64,000 bases of DNA from JAMXLO01 sp963776505 (GCA_963776505.1 CAVZNH010000080.1:1-64000), one strand, 5' to 3'. Shown: positions 1-11,121, counted from the stretch's first letter. The notes: generated by a model not told the origin, from the letters alone. Program-made: numbers and translations.

Positions 1-551
1 GTGCACTATCGAGCGTGCCAATAAGCGGCAGCGCCAGGATGCCGTCCCACAGCTGCGACCACAGGTGTAGACAGTTCCAGCAATTCCTGTTGCTGGCGGG
101 TGATCACCTCCTCGCGGGTTCTCGCGTAACACTCCGTGGTGTAGAGGCCCAGCTTGTCCATAAGGCGACTGGCGATCCAGGTTTCGCTGGCGAGCCGGTC
201 GGCGTCTTTGCCGAGCTCACGGCGCAATAGCGCGAACAGCGGCTCCTTCAGCGAAAAGACAAAGATGGCGGTCTCGTTGGGGCTGAAACCCTGCACCGCC
301 CGGTCGCGCGACAGGTCCTCCAGCAGCTCGCGCATCGGCTGCCATTCGGTGGCATGGATGTCGTCGAACTGCGCGCTCCCCGCACCGCGGCGGAGCTCCT
401 CGAGGAAGCGACGCGCCAGCCCCGCGGTATCGGCCTTCCGGTCGGCATCGGGGAGCCTCATGTCGCGCTCCTGACAGGCAAGCCACTCGGCCAGCAACCG
501 TTGGTGGTGCTTGTCGATCAGCGACCAAATGGTGTTCCGGTCGTCGTTCAT
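1..551 (-). CDS. RsbR-type stressosome protein (N-terminal domain plus start of STAS), partial, frameshifted
   Basis: N-terminal 170 residues resemble the RsbRD-type globin-like sensor domain, followed by the phrase QELLELSTPVV that opens the STAS domain of RsbR co-antagonists. Directly after it the frame changes: one surplus G near position 56 sends the main frame out, while the next frame reads QLWDGILALPLIGTLDS, the expected STAS beginning. The rest of the STAS domain lies beyond the window edge. Such proteins take part in partner-switching control of general stress sigma factors or of RsbT-like kinases. The partners are not visible here. The frameshift is probably a sequence error. Confidence 0.8.
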
Positions 552-734
552 TCAGTCCTATGGTGTGTGTGATGTGGCAAAATAGCGGCGGATCGTGCGG
601 CGGCTTGCGCCGAAAGTAAATGCCATCCGGACCTTGCGTCGGTCCGCCCGACGCCATAAGGATAGGCGCTCAGGAACGTGATTATCTTGCCTGCTGCCAT
701 CAATGCAATTGCGCTCCAGGAGGCTGACGTCGGC

Positions 735-1088
735 ATGGGCCGCATTCTCGTCGTGGAGGATGACCAGACCTTTGGAGAGGCGTTGTGCCAGGTTCTGAGC
801 CGCGCCGGATACGTTACAACGCTGGCCACTGACTTCCAGACGGCGCTGGCGATTCTGGAAGCGGAACAGCCGCTCGACCTCCTGCTGGTCGACATCGTCA
901 TGCCAGACGGTATCAACGGGATCGCGCTGTCGCGCATGGCACGCATGCGCCGGCGCGAACTGAAGGTCATCTACATCACCGGCTATAGCATCCCCGGCGT
1001 GGAGCGTGAAGCTCTGGGCCCGGTTCTGCGTAAACCTGTCGACAACCAAAGGTTGATCGAGGAAATCGCGCGGGTACTGGCGGAGTAG
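735..1088 (+). CDS. Single-domain response regulator (CheY-like receiver)
   Basis: A 117-residue receiver domain with no output domain. The acidic pocket is E8-D9-D10, the phosphoacceptor is D53 in LLLVDIVMP, the conserved Thr is T82 in the ITG motif and the conserved Lys is K100 in RKP. I chose the ATG beginning MGRILVVEDD, which has AGGAGG about 11 bases upstream, over an in-frame ATG 57 bases earlier that would add a non-homologous tail. It is transcribed divergently from the RsbR-type gene. No histidine kinase is adjacent, so the partner is unknown. Confidence 0.85.
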   Translation: MGRILVVEDDQTFGEALCQVLSRAGYVTTLATDFQTALAILEAEQPLDLLLVDIVMPDGINGIALSRMARMRRRELKVIYITGYSIPGVEREALGPVLRKPVDNQRLIEEIARVLAE

Positions 1089-1092
1089 ACGC

Positions 1093-2862
1093 CTAAGCTG
1101 GGCTTTGCCACGCCACGTCGGGTAGCCTGCCGCGCGTGATCTTGAGCTTCGCGCGCAGCGTCTCGGTTGCCGCAGCGTCGATCACCGGCGGGTTACCCTG
1201 CGCTACCACGCCGTAGTCTCGCGCCGCCCCCTCGACCGTCACCAGCCCGTCGCGCAGGTCCTTGGCGACCAACGGGAGGTCGCGCTCGAGCGCGTCGCCC
1301 CAGCCGCCGGCGCCGGGCAGTTCATGACGGAACAACTGGCCCCGTCGCAGCGTCATCGTCAGTTTGGCGTGCAGCTTCTGCTCGTTCGGCAGTTCGGGAT
1401 CCAGCACGTTGCGCCCCGCGGCGCCGGGACCGCCGCCCTGCAAACCATACGGCCGATGCGTCTGCCGATCGGCCCGCACCTGCAGGATCCCCTCATCCGC
1501 CAACATCCGCCAGGTCTTCCGCTGCGACATGCCGCCGCGGAATTTCCCGCACCGCCAGTGTCGGGGACGAATTCGTAGTCCAGCACTTCGAGCGGGTTCT
1601 CCGCCTCGATCACCTCCACCGAAAAGCTCGCCATGTTGGCGAACATGGACGTGTTGCCGTCCAGCCCATCCGCCCATGGTCGACCGCCCCAGGCGCCGGA
1701 CAGGAAATCGACATAGATGAATGGCCGCAGCGCCTCGTCATAGCCGCCGATGGTGATGCCGGTATTGCCGCCCTCGCTCGCCGCGATCACGCGCTCCGGA
1801 TACAGCTTCGCCAGCGCACCGAAGCAGCAGTCGACGCCGCGGAAGCCGGTCAGTCCGCGCGCTGCACACGCCGCAGGCAGCTTGCCATGGGTGATCGTTC
1901 CCGGCGGCGCGATCACCTTGATCGGGCGGAACACGCCATCGTTGTTCGGCATGTTGATCGACAGCACCGACTTCACCGCGGTGAAGCTCATCGCGGCGGT
2001 ATAGCTCCAGGTGTTGTTGATCGCGCCCTTCACCTGCGGCGCGCTGCCGGTCCAGTCGACCTCCATCGCATCGCCGCGCTTGCGGACCGTGCAGACCAGC
2101 GGGATCGGCTTGCCGACATCGATCTGGTCGTCGTCGATCCAGTCGGTGAACGTCGCCTCGCCATCCGGCAGTTCCGACAGGCAGTGCCGCGTCAACCGCT
2201 CGGAATAGTCCATCATCGCGTTCATCAAAGTAGACGACACTTTCGGCGCCGTAGCGCGCCACCAGATCGGTCATTCCGCGCGTGGCGATCTCGCACGCGG
2301 CGAGCTGACTGCGGATGTCGCCCAGCACGCGTCCGGGCAGACGCACGTTGCGGTCGATCATGCGGAACAAGGTGGTGTTCTGCTTGCCGCGCTCGTACAG
2401 CTTGAGCGGCGGGATGCGCAGGCCCTCGGCATAGATCTCGGTGCTGTCCGACGCGTTTGAACCCGGCACGCGCCCGCCGACATCGGTGTGGTGACAGATC
2501 GTCGCGGCATAGGCGATCGGTTTGCCGTTCGCGAACAGCGGCTTGAAGATGAAGATGTCCGGCAGGTGCATGCCGCCATCATACGGATCGTTGTTGATGA
2601 GGACGTCACCCTCGGCGATGTCGTCACCGAAATGCCGCAGCACCGCCTGCAATGCGACCGGGATCGAACAGAGATGCCCCGGTAGCGCAAGCCCCTGCGC
2701 CGCCAGCCGGCCCTGCGCGTCGCACAGCGCCGCGCTGTAGTCCATGATGTTCTTCAGCACCCCCGAATACGCGGTGCGGTAGATCGTCAGCACCATTTCG
2801 TCGCCAAGTGCGGCGATGGCGTTTCGGAACAGCTCTTCGGTGATGGGATCGGGGCTGGACAT
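1093..2862 (-). CDS. Hydantoinase B / oxoprolinase family subunit (HyuB-like), two frameshifts
   Basis: About 590 residues in three frames reading as one HyuB-type protein (N-methylhydantoinase / acetophenone carboxylase / 5-oxoprolinase B half). Recognisable landmarks are NNDPYDGGMHLPD, the HHTDVGGRVPGS segment, DYSERLTR, then GGNTGITIGG and GLDGN. Frameshifts lie near 2230 (one surplus base) and near 1552 (one base missing or two extra). Start taken at MSSPDPITEE; upstream in-frame ATGs add 3 or 19 residues. HyuB enzymes normally need a HyuA ATPase partner, which is not in the window. Substrate cannot be predicted. The gene is divergent from the PrpF-like gene. Confidence 0.8.
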
Positions 2863-2975
2863 GCTGGGCATCGGACCACCGATGGCAACATCTGACAACC
2901 GGCGCACCGCCTGCTGCACTCGACTTGGGTCCGTCGCCGCGGTAGCTGATGGCCCGGAACAATCGGGTTAGACGT

Positions 2976-4194
2976 ATGCAGACAGCTCCGCTCGATCCGC
3001 CGCCACTGCTGCGCGATGGCTGTATCGAGTTTCCGGTGCATCATGTGCGCGGCGGCACATCGACCGGCCTGGTGATCTCGGAACGTTGGGCGCCGCCGCG
3101 AGCAGCCCCTGCGCGAGGAGCTGCTGCGCCATCTGATGGGTCTGCCGCTCGAGGGCACGCGCGCCGGCAACAAGCAGATCACCGGGCTGGGGCGGATCGT
3201 CCCGACCGGCAACAAGGTGTTCTTCGCGCGGCTGGAGGCGGATGGGAACCGGCGACGCATCGTCAGCACGTTCGCGCAGCTTGCCGCCGACAAGGCGGCG
3301 GTCGATTGGAGCGTGAACTGCGGCAACATGACCGCCGCGCTGCCGCTCTGGGCGCTGGATACCGGACAGGTGGAGGCCGAGGGTGCCGGCGACGCATTCG
3401 AGATCGACATCTTCAACACCAACACCGGCGTGACCGCCGGCTCGCGCATGCGGGTCGGGACCGATGGCCGGTTCATCACGGCCGAAATACCCGGTGTGGA
3501 CGGGGCGTTTCCCGGTGTGGACCTGTTCCTCGCCAATCCGGTGGGTGCCAAGACCGGACGCCTGCTGCCGACCGGTCAGCCCGTGGATGACATCGCCGGC
3601 TATGCGGTGTCGTGCGTCGATGTGGCGGTGCCGATGGTGATCGCGCGCGCGGCCGACTTCGGCAAAACCGCGCATGAGACGGTCGAGGAACTGGAGGCCG
3701 ATCGCGACCTGATGGCGGCACTGCGCACGATGTGGGTGGAGGCGGGGCTGCGCATGGGGCTGAAGGGCGCGGGCGGGCGACCTATGACAGCCGAGGAACT
3801 CGCGCAGAGCGAGACGATTCCCAAGGTGTGCATCGTGGGACCACCGCAGAAGGCAGGCCACATCGCGGTGCGCTACTTCACGCCGCAGACCGCGCATCGT
3901 TCGATGGCGGTATCCGGCGGCTGCTGCCTGGCGGCGGCGGCACTGATCCCCGGTTCGGTCGCGCATGAGATGGCGGCGGGCTGCCGGCAGTTGGTGCGGC
4001 GTTCAGCGAAGTTGATGTCGGGATCGAGAATCCGGCCGGCGTGCTGGAAGCGACCATCGAGGCGCGGCTTGCGCCAGCCGGGCTGGAGGTGCGCAAGGCG
4101 GCGTATCGGCGCAGCACGCAGATCTGCTGCGGGGCACGTGCCGCTGTACCGCGCGTCCGACGCGCTGCGCGAGGTTTTGGAAGCGGTGTGCTGA
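2976..4194 (+). CDS. PrpF-family isomerase (methylaconitate isomerase / 4-oxalomesaconate tautomerase type), frameshifted
   Basis: The family signature VRGGTSTG appears near the N-terminus, followed by GNKQITGLG, the WSVNCGNM segment with its catalytic-type Cys, and the late block PQTAHRSMAVSGGCCLAAA. PrpF/FldA-like proteins shift double bonds in tricarboxylate-like acids. The reading frame breaks near 3090, near 3985 and near 4130; each break is bridged by a single-base change. The start is ATG 2976 (MQTAPLDP) or an in-frame ATG 27 bases earlier. It lies between hydantoinase B and an M20 peptidase, which suggests a catabolic role, substrate unknown. Confidence 0.75.
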
Positions 4195-4202
4195 GCGGTC
4201 CG

Positions 4203-5419
4203 TCAGGCCAGACCGGCGACCGCCAGCAGCGTCGCGAGACCGGCTGCCATGCCACGGATCGAAGGCTCGGGCGCCACGTCGATCCATTCCTCCAGCGAGT
4301 GCGCTCGGCCGCCGGTGCCGCCGGAGCCGATCTTGATGGCGGGGATGCCGAGGCTCATCGGGATGTTCGCGTCGGTCGAGGAGGTCTCGAACCTGGCTGG
4401 AAGCCATGCGCGCCGATCGCGGCCTGCGCGAGCCGCACCAGTTCGTTGCCTCGTCCGTGCGGCCGGCGGGCCGGTCGCCGATCTTCTCGATGTCCGCCGT
4501 GATGGCGCCGTTGCGGGTCGAGCGCGCCGCGTTCTCCGCCGCGACCGACTTTGCCGTCAGATCGAGGAAGGTCGCTTCCAGCCGGGCCAGTTCGGCCGCT
4601 AACTCCGATCGCAGGTCGAAGTCGGTCCAGACGCTGTTGGGGATCGAGTTGATCGACGTGCCGCCGCCGGTGACCCTGGCGCTGTAGGTGGTCTTGGGGC
4701 TTGTCGGCACCTTGATGCGGCCGAGCCGGGCGATCGCGTCGGCCATGGCGAACATCGGGTTCACCAGGCCGAACGCGCCGTAGCTGTGGCCGCCAGGCCC
4801 CTTGAAGGTGACGCGGTAGCGCTTGGAGCCGACGCCGCCGATGGCGATGTGCTCCATGTCCGGACTGTCCACTGTGATGAAGGCGCTGATGCGTTCCTTG
4901 TAGGGGCCTTTCTGGAACAGGTGCCGCATGCCGCGCAGGTCGCCAGGTCCTTCCTCGCCGACATCGGCGACGAACAGCATGTCGGCGCGGGTGCGCACGG
5001 CGGCGGCATCCATCGCGCGCAGCCAGGCGAGCAGCACGGCCAGCGAGCGCGTGTCGTCGCCGACGCCGGGGCGCAAACAGCTTTGTGCCATCGCGCCGCA
5101 CGGTCACGTCGGTGCCGGCAGGGAACACCGTGTCGAGGTGGGCGGCGACGCAGATCAGCGGGCCATTGCCCACTCCCGGGCGAATGCCAGTAACGTTGCC
5201 CTCGGCGTCGATCTCCAGCTTCTTCAGGCCGTGCGCCTCCGCCATCGCCAGGAAGGCATGGGCGCGGGTTTCCTCCTGGAACGGCGGCGCGGCGATCTGG
5301 GTCAGCGTGATGATGTCCTCGACGGTGCGATCGTGCTCGGCGGTGAGCGTGGCGACGGACGCGCGATACGCCTCGCTCGCCATGACGTCGCGGATGATCG
5401 ACTTGGCGTGACTGGTCAT
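4203..5419 (-). CDS. M20-family metallopeptidase/deacylase, frameshifted
   Basis: About 405 residues. Zinc-site landmarks are VAAHLDT early, GVGDDTRS, the GEEGPGD catalytic glutamate region, and GGHSYGAF of the dimerisation domain. The C-terminus resumes with the sequence IGSGGTGGRAHSLEEW, holding the last zinc-binding His. Frame changes occur near 5075 (one surplus C), near 4440 and near 4395. The start MTSHAKS is the first plausible ATG and is divergent from the thioesterase. Members hydrolyse peptides or N-acyl amino acids; this one resembles the peptidase T/ArgE-like branch, but substrate is not determined. Confidence 0.78.
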
Positions 5420-5488
5420 GGCATGGGTTCCCTGCTGCGTTCGCCGGTATTGGCCGACGCCGGCGCCGACGGCAAGAGAGGCAACCCA

Positions 5489-5883
5489 ATGGACCTGGTC
5501 AGCCGACTGCAACAGGAACTGCCGCCGCTGCCGCGCTGGATGGGAATGACCGTGACCTCAGCCGAACCGGAGCGCGTGGTGGCCGAACTCACGGTGCGCG
5601 AGGACCTGTGCACGTCCGGCAACATCATGCATGGCGGCGCGATCATGGCGTTTGCCGATACGGTTGGCGCGCTTGGCACCGTGGTGAACCTGCGCGAAGG
5701 GCAGGGCACCACGACGCTGGAAAGCAAGACCAATTTCTTTGCCGGCTCGCCGGTGGGGACGCGGCTGATCGCCGAGGCGACGCCGCTGCATCGCGGCCGC
5801 CGCACACAGGTCTGGGAGACGCGGATCACCAACGCGCAGGGCGGCTGGTCGCGAAGGTGACGCAGACGCAGATGGTGCTGTAG
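5489..5883 (+). CDS. PaaI-type hotdog thioesterase, frameshift near the 3' end
   Basis: About 131 residues with the hotdog-fold core NIMHGGAIMAFADT, in which the helix after HGG carries the catalytic acid position, and a second half TNFFAGSPVGTRLIAEATPLHRGRR typical of acyl-CoA thioesterases of the PaaI group. The frame changes near 5845, after which LVAKVTQTQMVL completes the last beta strand. The chosen ATG begins MDLVSRLQQ and has a purine-rich AAGAGAGG upstream. It probably hydrolyses an acyl- or aryl-CoA. Confidence 0.8.
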
Positions 5884-5994
5884 GACCGCAGAGCGCGCGC
5901 GAAGAATACGTCGCGTGCGCTCGCGAGCCGCGTGGCGATCTTTCCTTTCTGCCAGCCCAGGCTAGCGTTCACCAATAAAGCGATGGAGGGAATG

Positions 5995-7083
5995 ATGAAG
6001 GCAGCCGTTTTCCACGAGCCGAACCAGCCACTCACCATCGAGAACGTGGAGCATGCGCCGTTGAAGCGCCGCGAGGTGCTGGTGCGCACCGCCTATGCCG
6101 GCCTCTGCCACTCCGACCTGCATTTCATGGAGGGCCTGTATCCGTTTCCCACCCCTTGCGTGCTCGGCCACGAGGCGGCCGGCGTGATCGAGGCGGTCGG
6201 TGAGGACGTCACCTATGTCAAGCCGGGCGACCATGTCATCACCTGCCTGTCGGTGTTCTGCGGCGAGTGCCCGCAATGCATGACCGGCCATCCCAATCTC
6301 TGCGAGAACACCGAGGTCAAGCTGCTGCCGGGCGCCGCGCGCCGGCTGACGTGGAAAGGCGAGGTGCTGAACCAGGCAATGAACTTGTCGGCCTTCGCCG
6401 AAAAGATGCTGGTGCACGAGCACGCCGTGGTGAAGGTGCGCGACGACGTGCCGCTGGATCGCTGCGCACTGGTGGGCTGCGGCGTGATGACCGGTGTCGG
6501 TGCGGTGTTCCATGCCGCGAAGGTCGAACCCGGCTCCACCGTGGCGGTGATCGGCTGCGGCGGCATCGGGCTGTCCGCGGTGAACGGCGCGGCGATGGCG
6601 GGTGCGTCGCGCATCATCGCGATCGACACCGTGGCGTCGAAGCTGGATGTCGCGAAGCAGATGGGCGCCACCGATACGATCAACGCGTCGAACGCCGATC
6701 CGGTGGAGATGGTGAAGGACATGACCGGTGGCGGCGTGCCGTATTCGTTCGAGGCGATCGGCACCAAGACAACGGCGGAGCAGTCATTCGCGATGCTGCG
6801 GCCGGGCGGCACCGCGACGATCATCGGCATGATCCCGTTCGGCACCAAGATCGAGCTGCACGGCGCCGACTTCCTGCGTGACCGCAAGATCCAGGGCACC
6901 TCGATGGGCGGCAACCGCTTCCGCGTCGACATGCCGCGGCTGCTGGAACTCTATGTGCAGGGCAAGCTGAAGCTGGATCACATGATCTCCGGCCATATCA
7001 AGCTGGCCGAGATCAACGAGGGGTTCGCTCGGATGAAGCAGGGCACCCTTGTGCGGCAGCTGATCGACTTCTCGGCCGGGTAG
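5995..7083 (+). CDS. Zinc-dependent medium-chain alcohol dehydrogenase
   Basis: Intact 362-residue MDR enzyme. Catalytic zinc ligands are visible as C38 and the GHE at 58-60, and the structural zinc lobe has C89, C92, C95 and C103. The Rossmann motif is GCGGIGLSAVNGAA. It belongs to the class III-like branch (glutathione- or NAD-dependent), also found with nitro- and aryl-alcohol dehydrogenases. GGAGGG lies five bases before an ATG-ATG pair; either could start translation. It stands alone between a thioesterase and an R1 repeat. Substrate is unassigned. Confidence 0.88.
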   Translation: MKAAVFHEPNQPLTIENVEHAPLKRREVLVRTAYAGLCHSDLHFMEGLYPFPTPCVLGHEAAGVIEAVGEDVTYVKPGDHVITCLSVFCGECPQCMTGHPNLCENTEVKLLPGAARRLTWKGEVLNQAMNLSAFAEKMLVHEHAVVKVRDDVPLDRCALVGCGVMTGVGAVFHAAKVEPGSTVAVIGCGGIGLSAVNGAAMAGASRIIAIDTVASKLDVAKQMGATDTINASNADPVEMVKDMTGGGVPYSFEAIGTKTTAEQSFAMLRPGGTATIIGMIPFGTKIELHGADFLRDRKIQGTSMGGNRFRVDMPRLLELYVQGKLKLDHMISGHIKLAEINEGFARMKQGTLVRQLIDFSAG

Positions 7084-7097
7084 CCGTTCCGACATTG

Positions 7098-7185
7098 TGA
7101 TTGCGAGAAGCGCAGCGACGAAGCAACGCCGGTCATAAGTTCGCTCGATCGGGCGAGATTGCCTCGTCGCAGCGCTTCACACGTC
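7098..7185. repeat. R1 dispersed palindromic repeat, degenerate copy
   Basis: Intergenic, between the alcohol dehydrogenase and the methyltransferase. The left arm TTGCGAGAAGCGCAGCGACG and a right arm GCCTCGTCGCAGCGCTTCAC are imperfect inverted copies. The same arm sequence occurs near 30035, 57995 and 63931, so this is a dispersed family. Confidence 0.7.
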
Positions 7186-7290
7186 GCTGATCCCACTCCG
7201 TTGCCCACTTCAAGAGTGGGCAAGTTTGTGGTTGACGCCTGACCCGTCGCGTCGCTGACTTCCCGGCAAGACGTTCCGGGAGGCCGTCCT

Positions 7291-8654
7291 ATGAGCGAAA
7301 CGCTCCTGCGCGATATCGCCGAGTTCTGCCGCAGCGCCCGCATGGCCGAATCCACCTTCGGCCGGCTCGCGGTGAACGACGGCAAGCTCGTCGGGCGCCT
7401 GCGTCTCGGCGGCCGCGTCACCACAGATACGGTGGACCGCGTGCGCGCCTTCATCGCCCGCGAGCCGCACCGCGTTGTGAACGGCGCGCCCACCCACCTC
7501 CCAGAGCCCGCACCAAAGGCCACCGGAACGGCCCACAACTTCCGCTTCTACGACAACCGGCAGAAATACCTGCTGTTCGTCACCACCTGCGGTGAGAAGT
7601 GGGTCATCGCCCAACGCGTCGGCATGGAGCTGGCCAACATCCATCCGCGCCCACCGTCGCTGCGGCTGTTCGACGCCGGCATGGGTGACGGCACCGTGCT
7701 CGCCCGCACCATGCGGGCCATGCACAACCGCTTCCCCACCATGCCGTTCTACATCGTGGGCAAGGAGGTCAGCCTCGAGGACGTGCGCCTTGTGTTGGAA
7801 AAGATGCCCGACCGTCTGTTCGAGCATCCCGCCACCGTGCTGGTGATGACCAACATGTACTATTCCGAGGCGCCGTGGCTGAAGCCGAATTCGGTCAACG
7901 CCGCCACCAGTCTCGTCTGGCACGAGCTCGCCCTGACCGGCAGCACGGCGCACGAGTTCGAGACACAGATCACTGAGCTGGGGCCGTTCCTGGCCGATAG
8001 CTGGCGCGCCCGCATGAGCCGCGCCTCCGGCAATCCGGTCTACGAAAAGCCCGTGGTGCTGGTGATCTACCGCGAGGACCACCGATTCCTGCTCGATCAG
8101 GTGCGGCCGCGCCGTGGCTTTACCGACGCCGAATACGATCTGATCATCGCATCGCAGCCATATCGCGCCCGTTCGCCGCTGGAGTTCAAGGCACGACGCG
8201 TTGTCGCGCCGCTGGCACGGGCGTTGGCGCCGGGCGGGCGGCTGATCGCCATCCACTCGCATGGTGACGATCCGGGGCTGGAGATCATCCAGCGCATCTG
8301 GCCTGGCGAAAATCCATTCACCACCGATCGCCACGCCTTGCTGCGCGCGACCAAGGCGGAACTCGGCAGCGCCGGGCGAGACTTGAATTTCGGCGCGTAC
8401 GCCGATGCGCGCTCGCTGTTCCGCTACGACATGCATACGCTGCCCAGCGAGATCAGCGAGACGATCGGCACTTCCACGTTGTTCGCTGCATGGAATGCCG
8501 CGGTCTACGTCGCGCAGATCGAGGATGAGCGACTGTCCGAAGCAATCAGCAGCGGCGCCTACCTCGACGCCACCAAGGCGGTGCTTCAGGATCATGGCGG
8601 TCTGTGGTTCTGGGACGAGTCCTACGTGATCTCGCGCAAGCGGGATCCGGCTGA
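7291..8654 (+). CDS. SAM-dependent methyltransferase-like protein, probable 3' frameshift
   Basis: About 455 residues. SAM-binding motif I reads LFDAGMGDGTVL, followed by an acidic loop (GKEVS) and a later LARALAPGGRLIAIHSHG, the usual motif after the final beta strand of Rossmann methyltransferases. The main frame runs past FWDESYVISRKR into the next gene in the wrong frame. The natural end is likely the TGA at 8652-8654, which overlaps the next ATG as TGATG and needs one indel. Close coupling to an MTHFR-like gene suggests one-carbon or methyl-transfer metabolism. Substrate unknown. Confidence 0.7.
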
Positions 8655-9529
8655 TGGACGCGATCACTCTCACCGCCAGGCAGCGCCAGCGCGCGGTGGC
8701 ACTGATCGGCGATTGTTCGATCGAACTTTCGCCGCGCGACGAACTCGCCGGCGAGCCACTGCGCAAGTTGCTCACTGCTGGCACAACGGTGTTCGTCAAT
8801 CATCCTGCCAGCGTGACGCACCACGATATCGTCGCTGCCTGCGCCCGGCTGCGTTGTGCGGGCTTCGTGCCGGTGCCGCATGTCGCCGCGCGTCGTCTGG
8901 CGAGCTTCACCCAGGCGAGCGACTTCTTGCAGCGCGCGGTGGGCGAGGCGGGGGTCGACCGCATTCTGCTGATCGGCGGCGATGACAGTCCTGTCGGGCC
9001 GTTCCGGGCGGCTCTCGATCTGCTGGCGACCGGTGTGGTGGAGCGCCACGGCATCGCCCATGTCGCGCTCGGCGGCTACCCCGAAGGTCACCCCGCGATC
9101 GATCCGCCCACGCTGGATGCGGCGCTTCAGGCCAAGGTGGCGCTGGCGCACCAGGGCGGCCTTGCCGTGTCACTGGTGACGCAGTTCGGCTTCGAGGCGC
9201 AGCCGATCCTGCGCTGGATCGCTGCCCAGCGCGCCCATGGCATCGGCTGCCCGGTGCATGTCGGCATTGCCGGCCCGGCCAGCGTGGCGACACTCGCGAA
9301 GTTCGCCATCCGTTGCGGCATCGGCGCATCGCTCCGCGCTCTCGCGCGCGGTCACACGGCGTTCGCACGCATCATGGTGGAGGCCGGTCCTGATGCATTG
9401 ATCAGCGAACTTGTCGCCGCTGGGGGCGAGGATGCGCCGATAGCGGCCATGCACGTGTTCACCTTCGGTGGCGTGCGCCGCACCGCAGAATGGATCCGCG
9501 CCGCGAGCGATGCCCGGTCAATAAAATGA
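8654..9529 (+). CDS. Methylenetetrahydrofolate reductase-like protein
   Basis: Intact 291-residue protein with the MTHFR TIM-barrel layout: TVFVNHPASVTHHD near the start, LIGGDD, LGGYPEGHP in the middle, QFGFEAQPILRWI, and a final MHVFTFGGVRRTAEWIR. It is a catalytic-domain-only, MetF-like protein. It overlaps the preceding methyltransferase gene by the TGATG arrangement, so the two are almost certainly co-translated. It may be a paralogue serving a dedicated methyl-transfer pathway, not the housekeeping MetF; that is inference. Confidence 0.8.
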   Translation: MDAITLTARQRQRAVALIGDCSIELSPRDELAGEPLRKLLTAGTTVFVNHPASVTHHDIVAACARLRCAGFVPVPHVAARRLASFTQASDFLQRAVGEAGVDRILLIGGDDSPVGPFRAALDLLATGVVERHGIAHVALGGYPEGHPAIDPPTLDAALQAKVALAHQGGLAVSLVTQFGFEAQPILRWIAAQRAHGIGCPVHVGIAGPASVATLAKFAIRCGIGASLRALARGHTAFARIMVEAGPDALISELVAAGGEDAPIAAMHVFTFGGVRRTAEWIRAASDARSIK

Positions 9530-9623
9530 CGTGCGGTTGGCAACCCTGGATTTTTCCACGCCCACATCCACCGCTCACAACCAACTGAAACGCGGTTGCT
9601 CAGGACGGCGCGGCTTCCCTCGC

Positions 9624-11121
9624 CTACCTTCCCAGTGTCGGCATCACATACTCCGCTCCGCGCCGCGCACCGGTCGGCCAGCGCTGCGTGATCGCCTTGT
9701 AGCGTGTATAGAACCGCACGCCCTCGGGCCCGTAGATGTGATGGTCGCCGAACAGCGAGTGCTTCCAGCCGCCGAACGAATGGAACGCCATCGGCACCGG
9801 GATCGGCACGTTCACACCGACCATGCCGATGTTGATCCCGGCGGCGAAGTCACGCGCCGCGCCGCCATCCGAGGTGAAGATCGCGACGCCGTTGCCGTAT
9901 TCATGCGCGTTCACCATCCGCACAGCGCCCGCCATGTCCGGCGTGCGCACGACGCCGAGCACCGGGCCGAAGATTTCTTCCCGATAGATACGCATGTCGG
10001 TGCCGACGTGGTCGAACAGCGAGCCGCCCAGGAAGTAGCCGTTCTCGTAGCCCTGCAGCGACAGGCCGCGGCCATCGACCACCAGCTTGGCACCCTCCTT
10101 CACGCCGAGATCTATGTAGCCCGTCACCTTTTCCCGGTGCTCGCGCGTCACCAGCGGGCCCATCTCAGCGTCGGGATCGGTGCCGGGGCCGATCTTCAGC
10201 GCGCGCACCCGAGGCTCCAGCTTCTGCACCAGCCGGTCGCCGGCCGAACCCACCGCCACCGCGACCGACACCGCCATGCAGCGCTCGCCCGCCGCGCCGT
10301 ACGCCGACCCCATCAGCGCATCAACCGCGTCGTCGATATCGGCGTCGGGCATCACCACGAGGTGGTTCTTCGCCCCGCCCAACGCCTGCACGCGCTTGCC
10401 GTGCGACGTGCCACCCCGATAGATCGTCTCGGCGATCGCCGTCGATCCGACGAAGCTGATCGCGGCGATGTCGGGATGCGCCAGGATTGCCTCGACCGCC
10501 TCGCGTGCACCCTGCACGACCTGGAACACCCCGTCGGGCACGCCCGCCTCGGCCAGCAGGGCCGCGAGCTTCAACGACACGGACGGGTCTTTCTCGGAAG
10601 GCTTCAGGATGAAGCAGTTGCCGCAGGCCAGTGCCACAGGGATCATCCACAGCGGCACCATCAGCGGGAAGTTGAATGGCGTGATGCCGGCGACCACGCC
10701 GAGCGGCTGGCGGACCGACCAGGCGTCGATGCCGGTGCCGACTGCTTCAGTGAACTCGCCCTTCAGCAGATGTGGAATGCCGCAGGCGAACTCCACCACT
10801 TCAAGGCCGCGCTGCACCTCGCCGTCCGCGTCCGACAGCACCTTCCCGTGCTCGGCCGTGATGATCGCGGAAAGCTCCCGGCGATCGCGCTCCAGCAGTT
10901 CTTTCAACTTGAACATCACGCGGGCGCGGCGCAGCGGCGGGGTCGCGGCCCATGCGGGCCACGCGGCGGTGGCGGCCGCGACAGCCTTGCTTACCTCGGC
11001 GGCATCGGCCAGCGCCACGCGAGCGATGACCTCGCCGGCGGCAGGGATTGAACACATCGCCGTATCTGCCGCTGGTGCCGGCAACCGGCTTGCCAGCGAT
11101 GAAATGGCCGATGTCCTTCAT
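9624..11121 (-). CDS. mmsA: Methylmalonate-semialdehyde dehydrogenase (CoA-acylating), one frameshift
   Basis: About 498 residues, full length for MmsA/IolA. Landmarks are the N-terminal IGHFIAGKPV, PFNFPLMVPLW, the NAD-binding FVGST, the catalytic Cys in GAAGERCMA, and the C-terminal SFGGWKHSLFGD. It converts (methyl)malonate semialdehyde to propionyl- or acetyl-CoA in valine, pyrimidine or inositol catabolism. A single surplus T near 11045 separates MKDIGHFIAG..DVFNP from AAGEVIARV in the next frame. Confidence 0.88.

Noticed and set aside
9531..11051. A 506-residue open frame on the plus strand opposite mmsA
   Set aside because: It lies entirely antisense to a clear aldehyde dehydrogenase, is rich in His/Arg/Gln as expected for the shadow frame of high-GC DNA, and matches no family.
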